This document shows, piece after piece, positions 7,687-18,567 of a stretch of DNA of 64,000 nt. The DNA is from VAZQ01 sp963807865 (lineage in GTDB: Bacteria > Pseudomonadota > Alphaproteobacteria > Rhizobiales > Xanthobacteraceae): NCBI GenBank assembly GCA_963807865.1, contig CAWEDK010000039.1, positions 434,001 through 498,000 on the forward strand. Direction: 5' to 3'. Under the pieces are notes generated by a model, which saw only the letters and a program-made list of their open reading frames with translations, made no database searches and was not told the origin of the DNA. Made by a program: the position numbers and the translations under genes. Numbering within the stretch: the stretch's first letter is position 1; each line of letters opens with the position of its first letter.

Positions 7687-9953
7687 TCAGTCGCCGGGCT
7701 CCAGATCGTCGACGTTCGGCGTGGCATCGCGTGGTTGCGTGCGCGCGGTACCGGGGCGGCCTGCTCGGCATCCTCTGCACGCGCGGGCGCCCATGGCCGG
7801 TCATAGCCTGGCGGTCGGGCGGCCATGACTTCGAACCCCTCCCCTACACGACGAAGGGCCACCGCGCCGGTTCGGCGCCATACTTGGCGGTCGATGAGCA
7901 ACGCGCTGCATTCCCGCGGCGCCCGCGGACACTCAGCACGACCGCAGCCCGCCGGCAGTCTTCTGCGAACGCCTCGACCGGTTGGCGATGGCCACGATCG
8001 AATTGTCAGCGAGCCTCCGACGCAGCCCGCGCGTCGCACGGAATCCCGTCAGCCAGCCCCTTGTCTTGGGGTCGCGCGCGGTCGGCATCGGCCATGAGCC
8101 ATTCCCGGAGAGCGAACGTGTCGTTGCCGGACTTGATCATGGCAAGCCGTCCGTCGGCGGTCCGGATCGCAAACGCCGTTCCCTCGGCGCGACCAGCACA
8201 TCCGGTTGCGGCGCGCGGATGCGCCAGAGGGTGGCGCAGGCGATCAAGCGCCAGGCCGGTCAGCCGCAACGGCGTTTTCAGCAGACACAGCACCACCAGA
8301 CCTGCAGTGCCGAGCAGCAACGGCCGATGCCAAAGGCGGACATGCGGCCCACCGCGCCCGGAAGGCTGGTGACCCAGAGCGCGATCGCGACCATCCACTC
8401 GATGCCCGCCCCCATCAGCCTCCAGCAGGGCCATCGAAGCCGAACGGCAGCGCGAGCACGCCGAGAATTCCCGTCGGCATGACCCAGAAGGAGACCACCG
8501 GCATGGCCAGAAGGTTGGCGAGCACGCCATAGGACGAAATGCGATGGAAGTGATAGGCCACGTAGGGAATGGTCGCGAGTCCGGCGAGCAGCGACACGAT
8601 GATCAGCCCGGCGATCTCGCGCCCTCCCCACAGCGCGATGCGCGCACCGAGCGGCGTATCGGCGCTGCGGCTCATCCACGGCAATCCCTGCTGATAGCCT
8701 GCGACCAGCGCGAGCGTGGCGGCAAACGACATCTGGAAGCTCGGATGACGATCGCCTCGGGCGCGAGCAACAGCACGCCGAGCGCCGCTACCATCAGCGT
8801 CGAAGCGTCAGCGTCTGACGATCACCATCACGCCTACAAGCACGATCGCGATCATGATGAACGAGCGCTGGGTGGCGACCTCGGCGCCCGACAGCAGCAG
8901 ATAGAACGCGGCCGCGCACGACGCCGCAAGCGCCGCCCATTTCTTGATCGGATGCCGGCCGGTGAACGCCCGCATCAGCGCGAACGACGCCCGCAGCACG
9001 AAGAAGATGATGCCGGCCACCAGCGCCATGTGATAGCCCGAAATCGACAGGACGTGGCCGATCCCCGACGCATACATCGCGTCGAACACCGGTGTCGAGA
9101 CAGCGCATCGCGCTTGCCGGTGATGAGTGCCGAGGCGATGGCGCCGGCGTCGCCCGGCACCACCGCGCGGATGCGCTTGTCGATCGTATCGCGCATGCCG
9201 TCGATGACCGCGGCATAGCGCAGGTCAAAGCGTCGGCGCCTTATCCGGCTCCGCCGGGCGGATACGGCCGAGCACGAAGCCCGATGCGCCGATGCCCTGG
9301 AAGTACATGTCGCGCGCGAAGTCATAGCCCCCGGGACGCAGTGGCGAGAGCGGTGGCGAGAGCCGCGCCTTGAACTCGACGAAGCTGCCGACCGCCGGCG
9401 CCGTGCCCTTGCGCACCGACACCCGCACCCGCTCCAGTGTCTCGTTCAGGCGTGGCCCCGCGATGCGAGTGACCCGCACGACGATGCGGTCGGATCGCTC
9501 GCGCTCTTCGCGCAATTCGACGAAGCCCGCGACGTCGGCGTTCCAAACCGGCGCCGAGAGCACCGGATGCGCGATGATGGCGCGTTTGGCAGTGGCGGTC
9601 GTGAAGCCGGCCGCCACCGCGGCGAGCCCAAGCGCGATGGGAAATGCCACCGGCCGACGCCGCGCCAGCACGGTGACGACAATTGCGCTGGCGAGCAGCG
9701 CCGCCGCGGCCCAGAGGGCCGGTTCGCGCTCGGCCGCGAAGTACACGATGATGCCGCAGCCGAACGCCACCGCCAGCCAGGGCGCCAGCCGCCCTGGGCC
9801 GGTTTCCACCAGCACCCAGGCTCGCGTCTGCCGCGCAGCCCGACCGAGCAGGACAGCCCAGTGGTCGAGCCATTGCGGCACAGGCCGCTGGCCTGCGGCA
9901 GCCCAAGGCCGCCATACGGCGGCCCGCTCGCGCGATTTGATCGGCTCGACCAT
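7687..9953 (-). CDS. comEC: ComEC/Rec2 family DNA-uptake channel protein (many frameshifts)
   Basis: Polytopic inner-membrane protein of the ComEC family, which moves single-stranded DNA across the membrane during transformation. The start is ATG at 9953 (MVEPIKSRERAAVW). The N-terminal region has membrane segments and a DUF4131/OB-like stretch (VWNADVAGFVELREE). The competence domain follows (GHVLSISGYHMALVAG, the hallmark motif, then SGAEVATQRSF). The C-terminal part resembles the degenerate metallo-hydrolase tail (LLIDRQVWRRTGAVALRR, ending DDLEPGD). The frame changes roughly at 9235, 9095, 8815, 8735, 8415, 8030 and 7700. The span of ~755 codons is the usual length. Either the consensus is poor here or the gene is decaying; competence is rarely shown in these bacteria, so both are possible. 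It converges on lexA with 46 nt between stops. Confidence 0.8.
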
Positions 9954-10063
9954 GCGCGGCAACCCCTGACGCCCGCGCCGTGACTGGCGGCCGTCATGGT
10001 ACACCGGCGCGGCGCGGCGGGAAGCCTCTGTCTGCCGCAGCCGACAGGGGTCCCTGCCTCTCC

Positions 10064-11745
10064 TCAGCCTTTGCCGGCCACCTTGGCCCAGGTGTCGCGC
10101 AAGCCGACAGTACGGATGAACACCAGTCCCCCCGGCGATGCGCCCGCGTCGCGGCAGAAGTAGCCCTGCCGCTCGAACTGGACCGCATCGTCGGCGTTGG
10201 TGCCCGCGAGATTTGGCTCGACCTGGCATCCGTCGATCACTTCGAGTGAGTTCGGGTTGAGGTCGGCACGAAGTCGGCAGCGTTGGGGTCCGGCCGGCTG
10301 AACAGCGGATTGTAGAGCCGGACCTCCGCCGGCATCGCGTGTGCGGCAGAGACCCAGTGCAGCGTCGCCTGCACCTTCCGCCCGTCCGGCGCATTGCCAC
10401 CGCGCGTCGCCGGGTCATAGGTGCAGCGAAGCTCGATCACTTCGCCCGCCGCATCTTTCACCACTTCGCGACAAGTGATGAAATAGGCGTAGCGCAGACG
10501 GACTTCCTTGCCGGGCGAGAGGCGGAAAAATTTCTTCGGCGGGTTCTCCATAAAATCGTCGCGCTCGACATAAAGCTCGCGCGAGAACTTCACGCGGCGC
10601 GTCCCGGCGCCGGGATCGTCCGGATGATTGACGGCCTCGAGCTCTTCGCTCTGGCCTTCCGGATAGTTCTCGATCACGACTTTCAACGGCCGCAGCACCG
10701 CCATTCGCCGCTGCGCGGTCTTGTTGAGAATCTCCCGCACCGAAAAGTCGAACATCGCGGCATCGACGACGCTGTTGGCCTTGGCGACACCGATCCGCTT
10801 GACGAAATCGCGAATGGCCGCGGGCGGCACCCCGCGCCGGCGGAGCCCGGCGATCGTCGGCATGCGCGGATCGTCCCAGCCATCGACGTGGCCGCCACGC
10901 ACCAGCTCGGTCAGCACGCGCTTCGAGAGCACCGTATAGGTGAGATTGAGCCGCGCAAACTCGTACTGCCGCGGGCGCGACGGGACCGGCAGGTTGTCGA
11001 GAAACCAATCGTACAGCGGCCGATGATCCTCGAATTCCAGCGTGCAGATCGAATGCGTGATGCCTTCGATGGCGTCCGACTGGCCGTGCGCGAAATCGTA
11101 GCTCGGGTAGATCGACCAGGCGGTGCCGGTGCGTGGATGGTTGGCGTGCAGGATGCGGTAGAGCACCGGATCGCGCAGATTGATGTTGCCTGACGCCATA
11201 TCGATCTTGGCACGCAGCACGCGCGCACCGTTCGGAAATTCGCCAGCCCGCATGCGGCGGAAGAGATCGAGGTTGTCCTCGACCGAGCGCTCGCGGAACG
11301 GACTGTTCGTACCCGGCTCGGTCAGGGTTCCGCGATTGGCGCGAATTTCATCCTGCGACTGGTCGTCGACATAGGCCTTGCCGGTCCGGATCAGGTGCTC
11401 GGCCCAGGCGTAGAGCTGCTCGAAATAATCCGACGCGTAATAGAGGTGCTTGCCCCAATCGAAGCCGAGCCACCGCACGTCGCGCTCGATCGCATCAATG
11501 TATTCCTGCTCCTCCTTGGTGGGATTGGTGTCGTCGAAGCGCAGGTGGCAGCGGCCGCCGAACTCCCCGGCGATCCCGAAATTCAGGCAGATCGACTTGG
11601 CGTGGCCGATATGCAGGTAGCCGTTGGGCTCCGGCGGAAAGCGCGTCACCACCGTCTTTTGCCGGCCGGATGCGAGATCGGCCGCGACGATGTCGCGGAT
11701 GAAATCGCGGCCCGCTTCTGCGACCGCCGCTTCGTTGATCGTCAT
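10064..11745 (-). CDS. glnS: Glutaminyl-tRNA synthetase (one frameshift)
   Basis: Charges tRNA-Gln with glutamine directly. About 560 residues from ATG 11745 (MTINEAAVAEAG). The class I signatures are FPPEPNGYLHIGHAKSICLN (HIGH variant) and VLSKRVLTELV (KMSKS variant). FDDTNPTKEEQEYIDAI and the two C-terminal anticodon-binding beta-barrels (KVVIENYPEGQSEELEAVNHP) are typical of the GlnRS type shared with eukaryotes. A base is missing near 10255; the repaired tail reads NSLEVIDGCQVEPNLAG and ends VAGKG. The gene is divergent from gltX, and the shared 313-nt gap holds a double-hairpin element 24 nt upstream of this start. Confidence 0.94.
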
Positions 11746-11769
11746 CCTGCCCGTCCGTGGCCATGTCCG

Positions 11770-11938
11770 CTGGTGTGGCGGATTTGACGTTCCTCCCGGC
11801 ATTGCGGCCGGTCCTTCATTGGAACGTCAAATCCAAAGCCACACCAGATTTCATATGATTGCTGGTGTCCGTTTGGTTCCGACGCTTGTAAATGCAGGTG
11901 CCGAGAAGGGCATACAAGCGTCGGAACCGGGACACCAG
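11770..11938 (-). repeat. Tandem double-hairpin element upstream of glnS
   Basis: Two successive inverted repeats fill most of the glnS-gltX gap. Hairpin II (nearer glnS) pairs 11770-11793 with 11821-11847 and shares the core GGATTTGACGTTCC. Hairpin I pairs 11862-11890 with 11913-11938 around GGTTCCGACGCTTGTA. Both begin and end with CTGGTGT/ACACCAG, and each has a three-base bulge on one arm. The loop of hairpin II contains a small inner stem (CCGGC/GCCGG). A second copy with the same two-hairpin plan lies upstream of proS. It may be a dispersed palindromic repeat or a transcribed leader structure. Confidence 0.85.
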
Positions 11939-12058
11939 TGAGGCCGCCGCTATGTGCCAAATAAGTATCGGAGCGCCAAGTGTGAATTGCCGCTCGCGCG
12001 CATTCTCACGCTTGTGTTAGAGGTCGGTCGACCGGCACTTGCCTGCCCCTTGGAGCCT

Positions 12059-13497
12059 ATGTCCGACCCCGTCGTTACCCGTTTTGCCCCCTCTCCCACC
12101 GGCTTTCTCCATATCGGGGGGGCGCGCACGGCGCTGTTCAACTGGCTCTATGCGCGCGGCCGGGGCGGCCGGATGCTGCTGCGGATCGAGGATACCGATC
12201 GCGAACGCTCCACCAAGGCAGCTATCGACGCGATCATCGACGGGCTTTCCTGGCTCGGTCTGGGCTGGGACGGCGAGGTTGTCTATCAGTTCTCCCGCGC
12301 CGAACGGCATCGCCAAGTGGTCGAGGAACTGTTGGCGAAGGGCATGGCTTACCGCTGCTATGCGAGCCCAGAAGAGCTCACCGCGATGCGCGAGCAGGCC
12401 CGTAGCGCGGGCCGCTCCAAGCTCTACGACGGGCGTTGGCGGGACCGGGACCCGGGCGACGCCCCGCCCGGCATCAAGCCTGCGATCCGCCTCAAAGCAC
12501 CACTGACCGGCGAGACCGTGGTCGACGACCAGGTGCAGGGCCGCGTCACCTGGCAGAACGAGAACCTCGACGATCTCGTGCTGCTGCGCTCTGACGGTAA
12601 CCCGACCTATATGCTGGCCGTGGTGGTCGACGACCATGACATGGGCGTCACTCACGTCATCCGCGGCGACGATCATCTAACCAATGGCGCTCGCCAGACC
12701 CAGATCTACCAGGCGCTCGGCTGGCAAGGTCCCGGTGATGGCGCATATCCCGCTGATCCACGGGCCGGACGGCTCGAAGCTGTCCAAGCGGCACGGCGCC
12801 CTCGGCGTTGATGCCTACCGCGCCATGGGCTATCTGCCGGCGGCGATGCGGAACTATCTCGTCCGCCTGGGATGGGCGCACGGCGATCAGGAGATCTTCT
12901 CGACCGAGGAAATGATCGCCGCGTTCGACCTGCCCGCCATTGGCCGCTCGCCCGGCCCGCTTCGACTTCGCCAAGCTCGAAAATCTCAATGGCCACTACA
13001 TCCGGCAGACCGCCGACGCCGACTTGTTGACCGAGATCGAACGCCTGCTGCCTCACATCGCACGTGGTGACGAACTGGCCGCCAAGCTCACACCCGAACT
13101 GCGGAGCAAGTTGCTGGCCGCCATGCCGGGCCTCAAGGAGCGCGCCAAGAATTTGGTCGAACTCATCGAAGGGGCAGCCTTCATGTTCACCGATCGTCCT
13201 CTCCCGCTCGACGACAAGGCCGCAGCCGTGATGACCGGTGAAGCGCGCAGCCTGTTGAGCGAACTATCGGAATCGCTTCGCGCGGTGGAACCATGGAATG
13301 CCGAGGCAACCGAGCAGGTCGTCCGCGGCTTTTCCGATCGCAAGGGCATCAAGCTCGGCGGGGTCGCACAGCCGTTGCGCGCGGCCCTGACCGGCAAGAC
13401 AACATCTCCGCCGATCTTCGACGTACTTGAGGTCCTTGGCAAAGGCGAAAGCCTCGCCCGGATCGAGGACGTGGTCTCCCCGATCGCCCCCCGTTAA
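12059..13497 (+). CDS. gltX: Glutamyl-tRNA synthetase (two frameshifts)
   Basis: Charges tRNA-Glu with glutamate. I start at ATG 12059 (MSDPVVTRFAPSPTGFLHIG), because the upstream in-frame extension looks non-coding. The repaired length of 478 residues fits. Motifs: HIGGARTALFNWLYAR, RIEDTDRERSTK, VIRGDDHLTNGARQ and GSKLSKRHGALGVDAYR (KMSKS loop). The frame breaks near 12730 and near 12950, each explained by one extra base (the second inside a CGCCCGGCC string). Everything downstream then reads cleanly to SPIAPR. The gene is essential or nearly so, so sequence error is the best explanation. Many relatives carry two gltX copies, and I cannot tell which type this is. Confidence 0.93.
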
Positions 13498-13662
13498 GGC
13501 TCGCCGCACTGCGCAACGCAGGGCCGACCTGCTCCATCTTGCAGTGCACACTCGGATGGGCTACGCAACCTTGCCTCTCCCGCGGGCTTAATTTACCACC
13601 ATCCGCGTTGGACCGCCGCAGCGGGCATGCGGTCCGCCGGGCGACGCTACGAGGGCACGATC

Positions 13663-14973
<1,311 letters not shown>

Positions 14974-15009
14974 TTTGCTTCGCGGGCCGGCACGTTCCGG
15001 CGCACGCTC

Positions 15010-15140
15010 CACGTCATGGCCGGGCTTAGCCCATCCGAAGGACGGCGTCGCTTCACTCCGCCTATGTTCCGGCCATCCACGTCTTAGGTCGGCTCGACGA
15101 AAATAAGACGCGGATGCCCGGCACAAGGCCGAGCACGACG
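15010..15140. repeat. Intergenic palindromic repeat between gltA and lpxB
   Basis: The gap between the convergent genes gltA and lpxB contains a left arm starting CACGTCATGGCCGGGCTT and ending GGCCATCCACGTCTTA (15071-15086). A right arm (15104-15140) is roughly its reverse complement, TAAGACGCGGATGCCCGG onward. Such modules built on GGCCGGGCTTGTCCCGGCC are common dispersed repeats in this bacterial group. It could act as a bidirectional transcription barrier, but there is no U-tract. Confidence 0.7.
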
Positions 15141-15169
15141 TTGTTGCAACCATTGCGACCTGCGCTCCC

Positions 15170-16393
15170 TTACCCGCGTCCCGGAGCAGTGGCGGCACGT
15201 GATGGAGCGTTCGTCGCGATATCCATCACAATCTCGGCGGCGCGCATGGCGGGCGCCGATTTGCCGATCTGCATGATGTCGTCAAGGCGGGCAAACGCCT
15301 CGACCTGACGCCGCCGTTCAGGTGTGTCGCTCAACAGCGGAACGAGCGCGTTCGACAGATTGTCGGCGGTGCAGTCTTTCTGGAGGAATTCCGGCACGGC
15401 GTTCTCGCCTAGCACCAGATTGGCAAGAATGACCGAGGGGAGGCGATTCTTGATCGGCCGGCCGATCAGCGTTTCAAGTGCCGAGACCTTGTAGGCCGTC
15501 ACCATCGGCACGCCGGCGAGCGCGAGTTCGAGCGTGACGGTGCCGGACTTCGCCAAGGCTGCGCGGGCGATACGGAAGGCGGCGCGTTTCTCCCCGCCAT
15601 CGACAACGATCCGAGGCTTCACCGTCCACGAAGCCGTGCTCTCCGTCACGCGTTCAGCAAGTCGCGGCGTAGTCGGCAGCACGACTTCGAGCGCGCCGAT
15701 TTTGTCCGCCACCCGGGCGACCGTCTCCTCGAACGTCGTCAAGAGGCGCTGGATTTCGCCGCTGCGACTTCCCGGCAGGACCAGCAGCACGGGCGGCGCC
15801 GCCATGCGCCGCCGCGCGTCATCGGCATTCGGGCGAAGCTCCGCGACCTCCTCGGTCAACGGATGCCCGACATAGGTGCATGGCGGACCGCCGAGCCGTT
15901 CATGAACCCCGGGCTCGAACGGCAGCAGCGCAAGCACATGGTCGACATACGCGCGCATCTTGCGCGCCCGGCCCGGCCGCCACGCCCAGACCGAGGGCGA
16001 GACGTAGTCGACGATCGGGATAGCCGGCGCCCGCACCCGCACCCGCTTCGCGACGCGATGGGTGAATTCGGGACTGTCGATGATCACCAGAATATCGGGG
16101 CGCTGCGCCACCGCAGTCTCGACCGTCTCTCGAATGCGTCGCAGGATCGCGGGAAGTCGCCGAGGAATTGCGCTGAAGCCGATGATCGATAATTCCTCGA
16201 TCGGGAACAGGCTGGTGAGACCCTCGGAGGCCATACCGTGCCCGCCCACTCCGGCAAATCGGACGTGCCCGCTGGTGCGCTCCCTCAGCGCGCGCATCAG
16301 CGCGGTGCCAAGTCGATCCCCGGATTCTTCGCCAGCGACCAGAAAGGCATTCAGAACGCGCGACGCGCCCGCAACCGGCGCGACAGGCGTCAT
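15170..16393 (-). CDS. lpxB: Lipid A disaccharide synthase
   Basis: GT19 glycosyltransferase that joins lipid X and UDP-diacylglucosamine into the lipid A disaccharide at the cytoplasmic face of the inner membrane. 407 residues. Motifs: FLVAGEESGDRLG at the N-terminus, IIDSPEFTHRVAKRVR, YVSPSVWAWRPGRARKM, LPFEPGVHERLGGPPCTYVGHP, LLVLPGSRSGEIQRLL and AKSGTVTLELALAGVPM. It overlaps the lpxI stop by 4 nt (ATGA), so the two are translationally coupled. It is the last gene of the lipid A run. Confidence 0.96.
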   Translation of the reverse strand: MTPVAPVAGASRVLNAFLVAGEESGDRLGTALMRALRERTSGHVRFAGVGGHGMASEGLTSLFPIEELSIIGFSAIPRRLPAILRRIRETVETAVAQRPDILVIIDSPEFTHRVAKRVRVRAPAIPIVDYVSPSVWAWRPGRARKMRAYVDHVLALLPFEPGVHERLGGPPCTYVGHPLTEEVAELRPNADDARRRMAAPPVLLVLPGSRSGEIQRLLTTFEETVARVADKIGALEVVLPTTPRLAERVTESTASWTVKPRIVVDGGEKRAAFRIARAALAKSGTVTLELALAGVPMVTAYKVSALETLIGRPIKNRLPSVILANLVLGENAVPEFLQKDCTADNLSNALVPLLSDTPERRRQVEAFARLDDIMQIGKSAPAMRAAEIVMDIATNAPSRAATAPGRG

Positions 16394-17265
16394 TGCGGGG
16401 CCGTCTCGTCGCGCACACCGACGACAAACAGCTTGGCGCGGTCGGCCATCTCGGCGACGCGATCCGGCTCGGCCATGATCGCGCTCCCCGCTACCACCGC
16501 GATGCCGTTCAAGCCCGCATTGATAGCGCTGTCGATCGTCTTGGGACCGATCGAAGGCAGATCGATGCGGCGATCCTGGTCCTGCTTGGGCGCTTTCACG
16601 AGCACTCCAGTGCCCGCGGGAATCCGAATTCGTCCGCTGCGGCGCACGTCGGCGAAACGCGCGAGCATATGATCAGTGCCTTCGGCGGCTTCCACCCCCA
16701 GGATGCGGCTTTGTGCGATGACCACGGCCTGACCGACGTCGAACGGGCCGGTCGCCCGGAGGAATTCGAGCCCGTGACGGATGTCGGCGAGATCGGTGGT
16801 GCTCGGCCGGTTGCGGCCCAATGGGCCCTCGGGCATCAAAATGCTGGGGGCAACCTCGTGCGCGCCGAGAACGTGGAAGCCGCGCTCCTCGAAGATGTTG
16901 ACGATGCCGCGAAAGAAGTGACCGTCGCCGCCGCGGAAGATGCGGGCGAGACGCGGCAGCAGGCGCACCGTCTCGAAATCAAAGCGCAACTGGCTCAGGG
17001 TCGGACGGACCAGACCGCCGATGAACACCATGTCGCGGCAGCCTTCCTGCCGGGCGAGGCGGCACATGCGGCCGATCTGGCCGAGCGCGATCCAGTGATG
17101 CGGATAGTCCACCACCCGAGCCGGATCGGCCGACCCGCGTAGCGCCAGCAGCACCGCGCGGCGGCCGCGCTGCATGGCGGCGTCAGCGGTGGCAAACGGT
17201 AGCGTGCCGCCGCCCGAGACAATGGCGATCGGACTACCGGCCGTGATCGGAAGCGTCTCGTTCAT
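16390..17265 (-). CDS. lpxI: UDP-2,3-diacylglucosamine pyrophosphatase, LpxI type (DUF1009)
   Basis: Hydrolyses UDP-2,3-diacylglucosamine to lipid X and UMP, replacing LpxH in alphaproteobacteria. 291 residues beginning MNETLPITAGSPIAIVSGGG. Characteristic segments are IALGQIGRMCRLARQEGC, FIGGLVRPTLSQLRFD, GDGHFFRGIVNIFEERGF, VGQAVVIAQSRILGVEAAEGTD and ILVLLG-type C-terminal Asp-rich KQDQDRRIDLPSIGP. The position between lpxA and lpxB supports the assignment. ATGA overlaps occur at both ends. Confidence 0.94.
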   Translation of the reverse strand: MNETLPITAGSPIAIVSGGGTLPFATADAAMQRGRRAVLLALRGSADPARVVDYPHHWIALGQIGRMCRLARQEGCRDMVFIGGLVRPTLSQLRFDFETVRLLPRLARIFRGGDGHFFRGIVNIFEERGFHVLGAHEVAPSILMPEGPLGRNRPSTTDLADIRHGLEFLRATGPFDVGQAVVIAQSRILGVEAAEGTDHMLARFADVRRSGRIRIPAGTGVLVKAPKQDQDRRIDLPSIGPKTIDSAINAGLNGIAVVAGSAIMAEPDRVAEMADRAKLFVVGVRDETAPQ

Positions 17266-18083
17266 GGCGCCGCGCCTTCCTCCGACGTTTCGCCGGCTGC
17301 GTCCGCCATCATCAACGGCCTTTTGCCGCTCTCCTGGATGAAGGAGATAATCTTGCTTACCAATGGATCATTGGCAAACTCGGACGACAGCGATACGACG
17401 CGCTCGCGAAACTCACCCTCGGCAAAAAACAACGTGCGGTACGCTTGGCGGACCCGGCGGATCGCCTCGCGCGAATGGCCGCGACGTTTCAGACCAATCA
17501 GGTTCAAGCCAATCAGCTTGGCCGCAAGCCCGAACGCGAAGCCGAATGGAATGACGTCACGCGTGATGCCGCTGACGCCGCCGAGCATCGCCCCCTCGCC
17601 GATCCGTACGAACTGATGCACCGCCACCTGGCCGCCCAGGAACACATCGTCGCCAACCGTGACGTGACCGCCGAGAACCGCGTTGTTGGCGAACGTTACG
17701 CGGTTGCCGACGTGGCAATCATGCGCGACATGCGAGCCCACCATGAAGAAGCAGCGGTCTCCAACCGTCGTGATGCCGCCGCCCTGCGCCGTCCCGATAT
17801 TCATGGTCACGTTTTCACGAATGTCGCATTCCGCACCGACCAGGAGCTGCGTCGGCTCGCCGCGATAGGAGACCGACTGCGGCGGTGTGCCGAGCGAAAC
17901 GAACGGATAGATCACCGTCCGCGCGCCGATGCTGGTGTGGCCCGTCAGGTGCACGTTGGCAAGCAGCCGGCAACCGTCGCCGATCACGACATTCGGACCG
18001 ATCAGGCAGAACGGGCCGATCGATACGTCCTGACCGATCGCCGCTCCCGGCTCGATCCGGGCGGTTGGGTCGATTGCCGCCAT
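17262..18083 (-). CDS. lpxA: Acyl-ACP:UDP-N-acetylglucosamine O-acyltransferase
   Basis: First acyl transfer in lipid A synthesis. I start at ATG 18083 (MAAIDPTARIEPGAAIG), giving 273 residues; the frame is open upstream but that part is antisense to the fabZ coding frame. The body is a left-handed beta-helix of hexapeptide repeats (IGQDVSIGPFCLIGPNVVIG and so on). The catalytic His lies in the GSHVAHDCHVGN region, and NNAVLGGHVTVGD and GEGAMLGGVSGITRDVIPFG follow. It ends with the helical C-terminal domain (KRRGHSREAIRRVRQAYR). It starts 8 nt after fabZ and overlaps lpxI by 4 nt. Confidence 0.96.
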   Translation of the reverse strand: MAAIDPTARIEPGAAIGQDVSIGPFCLIGPNVVIGDGCRLLANVHLTGHTSIGARTVIYPFVSLGTPPQSVSYRGEPTQLLVGAECDIRENVTMNIGTAQGGGITTVGDRCFFMVGSHVAHDCHVGNRVTFANNAVLGGHVTVGDDVFLGGQVAVHQFVRIGEGAMLGGVSGITRDVIPFGFAFGLAAKLIGLNLIGLKRRGHSREAIRRVRQAYRTLFFAEGEFRERVVSLSSEFANDPLVSKIISFIQESGKRPLMMADAAGETSEEGAAP

Positions 18084-18091
18084 CGCCGAAC

Positions 18092-18547
18092 TCACGGAAC
18101 CATCGCGCCGACCTGGGCTTCCGCGACCATCTGGCCGGCCACCATCGCCTCGCCGCGGAACCACCACATGTTCTTTTTGCGCGCCATCTTGGTCACGTGG
18201 TACTCGATCGTGTCGCCCGGGACCACCGGCTTGCGGAATTTCGCCTTGTCGATGGTCAGAAAATAGACCTGCTTGGGGCGCTCGCCGCCCATCCGGGAGA
18301 GGACGCAGAGCGCGCCCGCGGTCTGCGCCATGCCCTCGATCAGGAGCACGCCCGGGAACACCGGGTTGCCCGGGAAGTGGCCAAGGAAATACGGTTCGTT
18401 GATCGTGACGTTCTTGATTCCAATGGCGGATTCGTCGCCGCGCATGTTGCGGATTCGGTCGATCATGAGGAACGGATAGCGGTGCGGCAGCGCCTGCAGA
18501 ATCGTCAGGATATCGGCCGCTTCCAGCGTTGTTCGCCCTTCTTCCAT
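18092..18547 (-). CDS. fabZ: 3-hydroxyacyl-ACP dehydratase
   Basis: Dehydrates beta-hydroxyacyl-ACP in fatty-acid elongation, and so competes with LpxA/LpxD for hydroxyacyl-ACP. 151 residues from ATG 18547 (MEEGRTTLEAADILTIL). The hot-dog fold signature is clear: LPHRYPFLMIDR, NEPYFLGHFPGNPVFPGVL (catalytic His and, further on, Glu in LIEGMAQTAG) and FLTIDKAKFRKPVVPGD. The lpxD-fabZ-lpxA-lpxI-lpxB order is the conserved one. A larger open frame covering this region on the same strand runs into lpxD out of frame and is not used. Confidence 0.96.
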   Translation of the reverse strand: MEEGRTTLEAADILTILQALPHRYPFLMIDRIRNMRGDESAIGIKNVTINEPYFLGHFPGNPVFPGVLLIEGMAQTAGALCVLSRMGGERPKQVYFLTIDKAKFRKPVVPGDTIEYHVTKMARKKNMWWFRGEAMVAGQMVAEAQVGAMVP

Positions 18548-18567
18548 AGCGTCTTCCCGACTCTTCC

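Noticed and set aside
11770..11938. T-box riboswitch upstream of glnS
   Set aside because: No T-box sequence, specifier loop or terminator/antiterminator pair; T-boxes are essentially absent from alphaproteobacteria.
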